NCBI GenBank assembly: GCA_016764115.1
Contig: JAESSM010000235.1
Coordinates: 1-6,113 of the forward strand
Origin: Bacteroidia bacterium
GTDB taxonomy: Bacteria > Bacteroidota > Bacteroidia > JAESSM01 > NORP286
Length of the DNA stretch: 6,113 bases
Reading direction: 5' to 3'
The notes beneath the pieces are model-generated. The model saw only the letters and a list, made by a program, of their open reading frames with translations. It was not told the origin of the DNA and ran no database searches. Below, piece by piece: positions 1 through 5,651 of this stretch (position 1 is its first letter; each line of letters starts with the position of its first letter). A program made the translations under genes and the position numbers.

Positions 1-346
1 TTAATGAAACGTCAAAGTAAGTATCTCCATTAATAACAAAAACATGTTCGTTTTCAACTTTGTCAAGTGCATTTTGGATTCCACCACCGGTTCCTAAAGC
101 TTCCTCTTCAATGGCATATTCTAATGAAAGAGATTCATATTTATTCTTAAAATGATCTTGAATTTTTTCATGAAGATGCCCTACCGAGAGCACAGCTTTG
201 GTGATTTCGTTTTCTATTAAATAATCAAAAACATATTGTAAGAATGGTAAATTATTTACCGGGGCCATCGGTTTTGGAATATCTGTTAGTATATGGCTTA
301 ATCTTGTGCCAAATCCACCTGCTAAAACTATAGCTTCGTTAGTCAT
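1..346 (-). CDS. hddC: D-glycero-D-manno-heptose 1-phosphate guanylyltransferase, N-terminal part (cut by window edge)
   Basis: This is a nucleotidyltransferase of the sugar-phosphate NTP_transferase family. It probably transfers GMP from GTP to heptose 1-phosphate to make GDP-heptose in the cytoplasm. I translated 115 codons from the ATG at 346-344 with no stop before the window edge, so the C-terminal half or so is missing. Visible motifs are LAGGFGTRL (residues 8-16, nucleotide-binding signature), IPKPMAPV (23-30, with the substrate-contacting Lys), EEALGTGGGI (81-90) and NGDTYFD (106-112, with the metal-binding Asp). These motifs are shared with glucose-1-phosphate thymidylyltransferases and mannose-1-phosphate guanylyltransferases, so the sequence alone fixes the family but not the sugar. 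The heptose assignment rests on its place 11 bp downstream of gmhA, with hddA just before that. No Shine-Dalgarno sequence is evident before the start. Confidence 0.85.
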   Translation of the reverse strand, partial: MTNEAIVLAGGFGTRLSHILTDIPKPMAPVNNLPFLQYVFDYLIENEITKAVLSVGHLHEKIQDHFKNKYESLSLEYAIEEEALGTGGGIQNALDKVENEHVFVINGDTYFDVSL

Positions 347-357
347 TGGAAATGAAC

Positions 358-939
358 TTAGTTGAAGAGTTCCTTTTCAACCAATTCGCAAATGATGTGT
401 CCGACAAGAATATGGGATTCCTGTATGCGTGGTGTATCTGTAGATGGAATATTGATAAGGTATTTACAGTTATTCTTCATGTTTCCTCCATCTTCTCCTG
501 TAAATCCAATGGTTAGCATTTCCTGCTCATTTGCTTGATTGAGTGCCTTTATAATATTAGCAGAATTACCGGAAGTGGAAATACCAAAAAGCACATCGCC
601 ATGCCTTCCTTTAGCCTTAACTAGACGTGAATATACTTCATCGTAAGAATAGTCATTGGCTACTGCAGTGAGATAGGAGGTGTTAACATGAAGTGCTTCT
701 GCAAATAGTGGATCGCGATCAGTATAAAACCTGCCTGAAAATTCAGCCGCTAAATGTTGTGCATCAGCAGCACTACCACCATTTCCGCAAAACAAAACTT
801 TCTTATCATTTTGAAAAGCAGCAACAACTTGTTCTACAACTTTATGAATAGTCTCAAGTAGACTTTCATTATTTAATAGTTGTTCCTTAGTTACAATGGA
901 ACTCTTAATGATCGATCTTATTTTGTCTAAATGCTCCAT
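358..939 (-). CDS. gmhA: D-sedoheptulose 7-phosphate isomerase (phosphoheptose isomerase)
   Basis: GmhA converts sedoheptulose 7-phosphate to D-glycero-D-manno-heptose 7-phosphate, the first committed step of nucleotide-heptose synthesis, in the cytoplasm. The 193-residue length is usual for the family, which is a single SIS domain. The phosphosugar loop CGNGGSAADAQHLAAEF lies at residues 51-67 and a second SIS loop, GISTSGNSANI, at 119-129. Residues His62, Glu66, Gln173 and His181 line up, with a one-residue offset, with the zinc and catalytic residues known in E. coli GmhA (61, 65, 172, 180), so the enzyme looks intact. The ATG at 939-937 lies inside the end of hddA (13 bp overlap). An AGGA (complement of 948-951) sits 8 nt upstream of that ATG, which supports this start and suggests translational coupling. 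Its product is the substrate of the kinase encoded just upstream. Confidence 0.95.
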   Translation of the reverse strand: MEHLDKIRSIIKSSIVTKEQLLNNESLLETIHKVVEQVVAAFQNDKKVLFCGNGGSAADAQHLAAEFSGRFYTDRDPLFAEALHVNTSYLTAVANDYSYDEVYSRLVKAKGRHGDVLFGISTSGNSANIIKALNQANEQEMLTIGFTGEDGGNMKNNCKYLINIPSTDTPRIQESHILVGHIICELVEKELFN

Positions 940-1949
940 GTAGTTAATCCTGATCTTGTGAAAAAATATCTTCTTACTCTGCCTTCAAATTGTTCAAGTG
1001 ATTTTACAACTTTATATCTTGAAACTTCAGGACAATATATGAGCATAAATCCACCACCACCTGCTCCAGATATCTTTCCCCCACTTGCTCCAGCATTTAA
1101 AGCTGTTTCATAAACCTTGTCAATTTCCGGATTTGTAATTCCATCTGCCATGTTCTTTTTATGCTGCCACCCGAAGTCTAAAATTTCACCAAAAACATCC
1201 AGCTCTCCTCTTAACAACGCTTCTTTCATTTTAATGGCTTGTTCTTTTACTTTATGAGTAGCATCAATGGATTTTTGGTCATTATTCCGAATATTTTTGG
1301 ATTGCTTTTCTATTATTTCAGATGATAACCTGCTGGTAGCTGTATAGTAAAGAAGAAGGTTGTTTTCCAGTTCTGTACAATGATGAAGTGGTATTCTCAA
1401 TGGATTTACAATCACTTTTTCGTCTTTGAAAAATTCCATAAAATTGAATCCGCCAAAAGTGGCTGCGTATTGATCTTGTCTTCCACCTGCCATTTTTAAG
1501 TCACTTCGTTCAATTTCGTAAGCTAGATTGGCAATGTCATATTCGCCCAGAGGGAGTTTTAACCATTCCACGAATGCTCCAAGGATTGCAACGACAAGGG
1601 TTGAGGATGTACCCAGACCTGATCCTGCCGGAGCATCTACATAAGTAGTTAACTCAAAAGAAAGTGGCTTTTTAGAAAATTGCTTAACGACTCTATTGTA
1701 AACTCCCTTTAAGAGATCAAGTTTCCCATCAATTTTAAGCTCATTAGTTGAATTAACTTCAACTACCTCTTCTTTGTCTGCAGCATGAAAAATTATCTTA
1801 CCATCATCTCTTGGTTGAATAGTAGCATAGGCATAAAGGCAAACTGTTGCATTAAGTATTGCTCCGCCATAATTATCAGAGTAGGGACTAACATCTGTTC
1901 CACCACCTGCCAATCCAATTCTTAATGGTGCTTTACTTCTTACTATCAT
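927..1949 (-). CDS. hddA: D-glycero-alpha-D-manno-heptose 7-phosphate kinase (GHMP kinase)
   Basis: This GHMP-family kinase phosphorylates D-glycero-D-manno-heptose 7-phosphate at C1. In the HddA branch this gives the alpha-1,7-bisphosphate used for GDP-heptose. At 340 residues it is full length. The three GHMP motifs are present: PLRIGLAGGGTD (8-19), the ATP-binding loop PAGSGLGTSST (107-117) and GGKISGAGGGGF (290-301). Asp159 in GGRQDQYAA is the likely catalytic base. Related GHMP kinases act on fucose, galactose or mevalonate, but the LAGGGTD start and the neighbouring gmhA and hddC favour heptose. The ATG at 1949-1947 follows a 62 bp gap after the glycosyltransferase gene, the widest gap in the leftward block. 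I see no complete TAnnTTTG element in that gap, so an internal promoter is possible but not supported. The stop codon lies inside gmhA. Confidence 0.92.
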   Translation of the reverse strand: MIVRSKAPLRIGLAGGGTDVSPYSDNYGGAILNATVCLYAYATIQPRDDGKIIFHAADKEEVVEVNSTNELKIDGKLDLLKGVYNRVVKQFSKKPLSFELTTYVDAPAGSGLGTSSTLVVAILGAFVEWLKLPLGEYDIANLAYEIERSDLKMAGGRQDQYAATFGGFNFMEFFKDEKVIVNPLRIPLHHCTELENNLLLYYTATSRLSSEIIEKQSKNIRNNDQKSIDATHKVKEQAIKMKEALLRGELDVFGEILDFGWQHKKNMADGITNPEIDKVYETALNAGASGGKISGAGGGGFMLIYCPEVSRYKVVKSLEQFEGRVRRYFFTRSGLTTWSI

Positions 1950-1950
1950 T

Positions 1951-1964
1951 TATCAATTATCAAT
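1951..1964. repeat. Two-copy 7-bp tandem repeat (TATCAAT) before hddA
   Basis: TATCAAT occurs twice head to tail directly upstream of the hddA start codon, in the 62 bp gap between hddA and the glycosyltransferase gene. It is short and AT-rich, so it may be chance or a replication-slippage product. No function can be assigned. Confidence 0.4.
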
Positions 1965-2011
1965 TTACAGTTAGCAAATATCAGATAATATCTCTTATTC
2001 CAAAAGTCAAA

Positions 2012-3147
2012 TTAGCGTATTTGGTTATAAAGCTCTTCTATTTTTTGAACAAAAATATCCCAACCATATTTCTTTTTCTCCTCTATAACGCCTGAAACAA
2101 AGAAATCTTCCTTTTTCTCATCATAAAATTTGTGGATGGCTTCAGCAATTTCTGCGGGATCTTGATTTACCACATACCCAACTTTTTCGTTCGGAACCAT
2201 TTCAGGTAGTCCTCCAACATTGGTCACTATCATTGGTTTGTTAAAATGATAGGCAATTTGGGTTACTCCACTTTGAGTTGCTGATTTATAAGGCTGTACA
2301 ATTATATCTGATGCACAGAAATATTTTTGTACATCCGAGTTTGGAATAAATTCATCTTTTAAGATGATATGATCTTGCAAGTTATTTTCTTCTATTATTT
2401 TTTGATAAGGCTCAGGGTTTTCATAATACTCTCCTGCAACTATCAATTTTAATTGAAAGTTTCTGAGTTTTTCATTACCAAATGCCTTGAGTAATAGGTC
2501 TAAGCCTTTATATGCTCTAATGAATCCGAAGAAGAGTAGGTAATTGAAATTAGGATCAAGGTTTAGTTGTTCTTTTGCAGATTGTTTAGAAATTATTTCC
2601 CCAAAATTACTGTATAGTGGGTGAGGAGTGAGGAGCTTTGGTTTAGATGTATCAAATTGTTCAAGGTCTTTCAGAACGGTATCTGACATACTTATAAATC
2701 CATCACAACCATTTACAAAATATTGTATGAGCTGATTGTCAAACGGTCGTTTTTCATGTGGAATTACATTGTCTGTTATGGCAATTACTTTTGTGTGTTT
2801 ATTTTTTTGATGATGCGAGCTATAGTTCCAAAACATGGAGAAATGAATGGGATCCAAAACTTAAAAATTACTAAGTCGGGTTTGAGTTTTTTTATTTTTT
2901 TGCCAACAGATAACCAATTGAGCGGATTGATAGAGTTTACAGCTCTTGTTATTTTGAGATCATTGGGAGCTTGTTCATCAGAAAGCTGTGTTTTCCCGGG
3001 GAATAATATCGAAGGATATTGCAGGGTAAAAGTGAAAATTTCTACTTCACGATCTTCAGTTTGCAAAACTCTTGCAAGTTGTTCCTTAAAAGTAGCCAAT
3101 CCACCCCTATATGGGTAGGCCGATCCAATAATAATAACTTTTCGCAC
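2012..3147 (-). pseudogene. GT4-type glycosyltransferase gene split by a one-base frameshift
   Basis: Two minus-strand reading frames make up one GT-B glycosyltransferase of about 378 residues once joined. The N-terminal piece (3147-2785, 120 codons) starts MRKVIIIGSAYPYRGGLATF, with the glycine-rich PYRGG loop of the acceptor domain. The C-terminal piece (stop at 2012) has the donor-side segments LLFFGFIRAYKGLDLLL, a GEYYENPEPY segment, SATQSGVTQIAYHFNKP and VGGLPEMV. The usual E-x7-E signature is replaced by the SATQSGVTQ version. The pieces join at seven A residues on the coding strand (2808-2802): adding one A gives IIKKNKHTKVIAITDN in one frame, while as written the first frame ends KKINTQK-stop. 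The Met at 2857 that opens the second frame lies in out-of-frame sequence and is probably not a real start. Translation begins at GTG (3147-3145), overlapping the upstream stop in TAGTG. Product if intact: a cytoplasmic or membrane-associated sugar transferase in surface glycan assembly. A sequencing error remains quite possible. Confidence 0.85.
2802..2808 (-). other. A7 homopolymer (coding strand) at the frameshift point
   Basis: The coding strand reads ATC AAA AAA ATA AAC at this point. The family-like protein continues only if one more A is present, or if the ribosome or RNA polymerase slips by one base. The Lys tRNA on the second AAA could re-pair with AAA one base upstream, so -1 slippage is physically plausible. 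The preceding base is C, so this is not a complete A-AAA-AAA heptamer in the zero frame. Confidence 0.7.
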
Positions 3148-4109
3148 TAAAAACCGATCTTGTTATCTATTTGATAGGTATTTCTTTCAGAGGAATTTCT
3201 AGAAACGAGTTCAGCCAAAAAACCTGTAAGAAACATTTGCGAGCCAACGATTACAGCCACCAAAGCTAAGTAGAACAAAGGTTGTTCTGTTACTTCTCTC
3301 GGTGCCTTTATTTTAAGAGATATATAATATAATTTTTGCCAAATGAGATATCCTGCCACCCCAAAACCACCTATAAATGAAAAGACTCCCATGGTGCCAA
3401 ATAAATGCATGGGCCTTTGTCCAAATCGGGTTACAAACATTATAGAAAGCAAGTCGAGAAATCCATTTATAAATCGTTCCATCCCAAATTTGGTCTTGCC
3501 ATGCTTCCTCTTATGATGTTCCACAACCTTTTCTCCAATTTTTATGAAACCATTTTGCTTGGCAATAACTGGCATGTATCGGTGCATTTCTCCATATACT
3601 TCAACACTCTTAACTAATGAATTACTGTATGCTTTAAGCCCACAATTAAAGTCATGTAATTTTTTTATTCCAGACATCTTCCTTGTCACCCAGTTGAAGA
3701 ACTTGGATGGAATGGTTTTCATTATTGGATCATGCCTCTTCTTTTTCCATCCTGATACCAAGTCAAATCCTTGGTTTTGAATCATGTCATATAATTCAGG
3801 AATTTCATCGGGACTGTCTTGCAAATCCGCATCCATAGTAATGACAACATTTCCTTGAGCATGGATAAAGCCTTCGTTTAGTGCAGCTGACTTTCCGTAG
3901 TTTCTTCTGAACTTAATTCCTTTGATATTTGGAGCTTTTGATGTTAGTGAAACGATCTGTTCCCAAGAACCATCAGTGCTGCCATCATCTACTAATAGAA
4001 TTTCGTAAGGTCCTAAATTCTTATCAGTGATGGATTTGTCGATCCAACTACATAATTCTTCAAGGGATTCTTCTTCGTTATAAAGTGGTACAACTACGGA
4101 AATATTCAT
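3147..4109 (-). CDS. Family 2 glycosyltransferase, DPM1/ArnC/GtrB-like, with two C-terminal membrane helices
   Basis: This 320-residue GT-A enzyme most likely moves a sugar from a nucleotide sugar to undecaprenyl phosphate (or another polyprenyl phosphate) at the inner membrane. Family features in order: VVPLYNEEESLEEL (6-19), the nucleotide-binding LLVDDGSTDGSW (38-49), FRRNYGKSAALNEG (67-80), the metal-binding MDADLQDSPDEI (92-103, DxD as Asp93-Asp95), HDFNCGLKAY (152-161) and HKRKHGKTKFG (199-209). Two hydrophobic helices at about 237-257 and 278-302 match the ArnC/GtrB layout. The ATG at 4109-4107 follows the DUF4199 stop by 9 bp, and the TAG stop shares its G with the GTG start of the next gene. 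From memory, GT2 genes of this kind often sit beside DUF4199 genes in Bacteroidota. The sugar and the acceptor cannot be read from the sequence. Confidence 0.92.
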   Translation of the reverse strand: MNISVVVPLYNEEESLEELCSWIDKSITDKNLGPYEILLVDDGSTDGSWEQIVSLTSKAPNIKGIKFRRNYGKSAALNEGFIHAQGNVVITMDADLQDSPDEIPELYDMIQNQGFDLVSGWKKKRHDPIMKTIPSKFFNWVTRKMSGIKKLHDFNCGLKAYSNSLVKSVEVYGEMHRYMPVIAKQNGFIKIGEKVVEHHKRKHGKTKFGMERFINGFLDLLSIMFVTRFGQRPMHLFGTMGVFSFIGGFGVAGYLIWQKLYYISLKIKAPREVTEQPLFYLALVAVIVGSQMFLTGFLAELVSRNSSERNTYQIDNKIGF

Positions 4110-4118
4110 AATACCAGT

Positions 4119-4682
4119 CTATTCTTGTATGTTGTTATCGGCAAAAGGTGGTTGATTTTTCTTAATAAACGCAGCAATTATCAATGATATTATAAATCCA
4201 AAAATACAGAAGGAGAAGAATGATTGAATTAAGTTACCAGGAGTTTGCGAAAAATCTTGTTTTTCAAGCTGTTCGATTTGTGTATCAATAACCTCGTCAG
4301 GTGCTCCGAAATACTGCATAGTTTCAATTGCATTTTCAATGATCTTGGTTTTTATCTCATCTGATAATCCTGGGTGAATAAAATTATACAAAACATACGT
4401 GAACATAAAGAGCAAGAAGATTGTTATTGCAAAAGTTGTAAATGAGATTAAAAGGCCATTTCTATAAGATAAAAACCCACCGGTTTGTTTGCGATAATTT
4501 AATCCTGCATAAACCATGAAGAAGATATAAATTATAAAGGAAATAGAGGACCATAAAGAGCTTGCTAATTTATCTGTGCCCATTATGTAAAGCATTAGAG
4601 TGTATATTATTCCAATTCCTCCGGAGATCAATCCAAAATTCAGGGCTATTTTTGCTGGTGTTATTTCTTGCTGTTCATTCAT
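4119..4682 (-). CDS. DUF4199 domain-containing membrane protein
   Basis: This 187-residue integral membrane protein has four predicted helices, at about residues 11-34, 41-61, 76-101 and 151-174. An acidic, polar stretch of about 45 residues lies between helices 3 and 4 and a short charged tail ends the protein. The motif YRKQTGGFLSYRNG (63-76) between helices 2 and 3, followed by a hydrophobic segment, is characteristic of DUF4199 proteins, which are common in Bacteroidota and have no established function. The ATG at 4682-4680 sits in the palindromic stretch 4679-4690. It is the first gene of the leftward block, and a TAnnTTTG-like promoter lies about 30 bp upstream. Its place before a membrane-anchored GT2 gene suggests a role near the envelope glycan machinery, but that is inference only. 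Confidence 0.88.
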   Translation of the reverse strand: MNEQQEITPAKIALNFGLISGGIGIIYTLMLYIMGTDKLASSLWSSISFIIYIFFMVYAGLNYRKQTGGFLSYRNGLLISFTTFAITIFLLFMFTYVLYNFIHPGLSDEIKTKIIENAIETMQYFGAPDEVIDTQIEQLEKQDFSQTPGNLIQSFFSFCIFGFIISLIIAAFIKKNQPPFADNNIQE

Positions 4683-4694
4683 ATATATGATTCC

Positions 4695-4707
4695 ATATAA
4701 TTTGAAA
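4695..4707 (+). repeat. Direct repeat copy 1 (ATATAATTTGAAA), left of ffs
   Basis: This 13-base sequence recurs exactly at 4939-4951, on the other side of the SRP RNA gene. Both copies are preceded by ATTC one or two bases away. This copy lies in the probable 5' leader of the DUF4199 gene. Confidence 0.6.
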
Positions 4708-4711
4708 GAAA

Positions 4712-4719
4712 CAAAGATA
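4712..4719 (-). promoter_or_regulatory. Bacteroidota-type -7 element for the leftward gene block
   Basis: On the minus strand this reads TATCTTTG, an exact match to the TAnnTTTG -7 consensus. Transcription would start near 4705, giving a leader of roughly 20-25 nt before the DUF4199 ATG at 4682. No TTG or TTTG is found at the expected -33 distance, so the promoter is only half supported. Confidence 0.5.
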
Positions 4720-4780
4720 ATAAAAATGGAAACTTCATTTTTGAGGATAATAAATCAACTTATTATTAGGCAGCAACAAA

Positions 4781-4812
4781 TTGTCATTTATTGTAAATCT
4801 TTTCTACTTTTG
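4781..4812 (+). promoter_or_regulatory. Bacteroidota-type promoter of the SRP RNA gene
   Basis: TACTTTTG at 4805-4812 matches TAnnTTTG exactly, and a TTG at 4781-4783 lies 21 bases upstream of it, which is the expected -33 spacing. The predicted start falls at about the GGG (4817-4819) that opens the SRP RNA helix. This is the best-supported promoter in the window. Confidence 0.72.
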
Positions 4813-4816
4813 TGGT

Positions 4817-4913
4817 GGGTAAGCCTTATACGACCAGCTCCCATTGAATTCCCCCAGGTCCGGAAGGAAGCAAGGGTAAATGGTTGTAGCGGTGCGATGT
4901 AAGAAGCTTACCC
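4817..4913 (+). ncRNA. ffs: Signal recognition particle RNA, small bacterial type (4.5S)
   Basis: This is the RNA scaffold that binds Ffh and directs ribosomes making membrane or secreted proteins to FtsY at the inner membrane. The ends pair perfectly: GGGTAAGC at 4817-4824 with GCTTACCC at 4906-4913. The conserved domain IV core is present as CAGGTCCGGAAGGAAGCA (4855-4872), with the GGAA tetraloop at 4862-4865 closed by CC and GG and the asymmetric AGCA side that contacts the Ffh M domain. Inner helices are supported by CCAT (4841-4844) with ATGG (4880-4883) and CCC (4851-4853) with GGG (4874-4876). The length of about 97 nt is normal for the small form without an Alu domain. The exact 5' and 3' ends are inferred from the pairing and the T-run. 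Confidence 0.95.
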
Positions 4914-4926
4914 ATTTTTTATTTTT
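4906..4926 (+). terminator. T-rich terminator of ffs
   Basis: The 3' strand of the closing SRP RNA helix (4906-4913) is followed by A, six Ts (4915-4920), A and five Ts (4922-4926). The RNA's own long hairpin plus this U-tract fits intrinsic termination. Some readthrough into the transaldolase gene 30 bases on is possible. Confidence 0.65.
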
Positions 4927-4938
4927 CCAACCATTCAT

Positions 4939-4951
4939 ATATAATTTGAAA
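4939..4951 (+). repeat. Direct repeat copy 2 (ATATAATTTGAAA), just before the transaldolase start
   Basis: This is an exact copy of 4695-4707, ending 4 bases before the ATG at 4956. It contains TATAATTTG, close to TAnnTTTG but with one extra base and with no TTG at the -33 distance, so I do not call it a promoter. Confidence 0.6.
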
Positions 4952-4955
4952 TCAT

Positions 4956-5624
4956 ATGCAATTTTTTATTGATACTGCCAGTCTTGATGAAATTAAAGAA
5001 GCACAAGATTTGGGCGTTCTTGATGGAGTAACGACAAACCCATCATTGATGGCTAAAGAAGGCATAAGCGGAGAGCAAGAATGTATGGATCATTACAAAA
5101 AAATATGTGATATAGTGGATGATAAGGTCAGTGCAGAAGTAATTGCAACGGATTACGATAATATGATCAAAGAGGGTGAAAAATATGCAGCAATTGATGA
5201 TAAAATAGTAGTGAAAATTCCAATCATAAAAGAAGGAGTGAAGGCAATTAAATATCTGACTTCAAAGGGAATTAGAGTAAATACAACATTGATATTTTCT
5301 GCAGGACAAGCAATTATTGCTGCAAAAGCGGGTGCAACCTATATTTCCCCATTTATCGGAAGGTTGGATGATATCTCAAGAGATGGTGTAGATCTTATCG
5401 CCCAAATAGTGAATATTTATGATAATTATGATTTTGAAACTGAAGTACTAGCGGCTTCCATTCGCCATCCAATGCATATTGTTCAATGTGCAGAAGTAGG
5501 TGCAGATGTGTGCACTTGCCCACTAAGCTCTATTTTAGCACTAATAAATCATCCATTAACGGATAATGGACTGGCAAAATTCTTAGCAGATTACAACAAA
5601 ACTTTAGAGGTGGAAAGTGCATAA
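4956..5624 (+). CDS. fsa: Short transaldolase of the FSA/TalC family
   Basis: This 222-residue single-domain TIM-barrel class I aldolase is of the usual length for the family, which covers short transaldolases and fructose-6-phosphate aldolases. Visible signatures are FIDTA (4-8, Asp6), GVTTNPSLMAKEG (24-36), the Schiff-base Lys87 in VVKIP, VNTTLIFSAGQA (108-119), SPFIGRLDD (131-139) and AASIRHP (166-172). The position equal to Tyr131 of E. coli FSA is Phe133 here. Phe at this site is typical of true transaldolases, so transfer of dihydroxyacetone between sugar phosphates in the pentose phosphate pathway is more likely than fructose-6-phosphate cleavage. The symbol fsa follows common family naming and does not assert that activity. 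The gene may support supply of sedoheptulose 7-phosphate, the GmhA substrate, though it lies on the opposite strand. No clear own promoter or Shine-Dalgarno sequence is visible, and guaA follows 27 bp downstream. Confidence 0.92.
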   Translation: MQFFIDTASLDEIKEAQDLGVLDGVTTNPSLMAKEGISGEQECMDHYKKICDIVDDKVSAEVIATDYDNMIKEGEKYAAIDDKIVVKIPIIKEGVKAIKYLTSKGIRVNTTLIFSAGQAIIAAKAGATYISPFIGRLDDISRDGVDLIAQIVNIYDNYDFETEVLAASIRHPMHIVQCAEVGADVCTCPLSSILALINHPLTDNGLAKFLADYNKTLEVESA

Positions 5625-5651
5625 GTTGATTAACCTATCACCGACTAATTA

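Noticed and set aside
931..1113. Plus-strand open frame of 60 codons
   Set aside because: It is antisense to the conserved C-terminal GHMP motif region of hddA. The proline-rich peptide is the reverse reading of the glycine-rich loop.
2802..2808. Classical programmed -1 frameshift site with slippery heptamer
   Set aside because: The zero-frame context is C-AAA-AAA rather than A-AAA-AAA, I see no obvious stimulatory hairpin just downstream, and such recoding is not known for this family. I keep slippage only as a minor option.
2012..2857. Separate 281-codon glycosyltransferase starting at the Met at 2857
   Set aside because: The first 16 or so residues are an out-of-frame reading of the upstream half. 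The donor-domain half alone would not be a working GT-B enzyme, so I treat it as part of one broken gene.
2723..3118. Plus-strand open frame of 131 codons
   Set aside because: It is antisense to the GT4 gene, whose minus-strand frames carry clear family motifs. It is open by chance in AT-rich DNA.
3405..3780. Two overlapping plus-strand frames of 70 and 78 codons
   Set aside because: Both are antisense to the well-conserved GT2 gene and have no family features of their own.
4679..4690. 12-bp palindrome TCATATATATGA at the DUF4199 start codon as an operator
   Set aside because: It is a simple AT alternation that forms a palindrome easily by chance, and no second copy is seen.
4600..4902. Plus-strand open frame of 100 codons
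   Set aside because: It runs antisense through the start of the DUF4199 gene and then through the SRP RNA. The peptide has no recognisable family features.
4940..4948. TATAATTTG as promoter -7 element for the transaldolase gene
   Set aside because: It has three bases rather than two between TA and TTTG, no TTG at the -33 distance, and would start transcription almost at the ATG.
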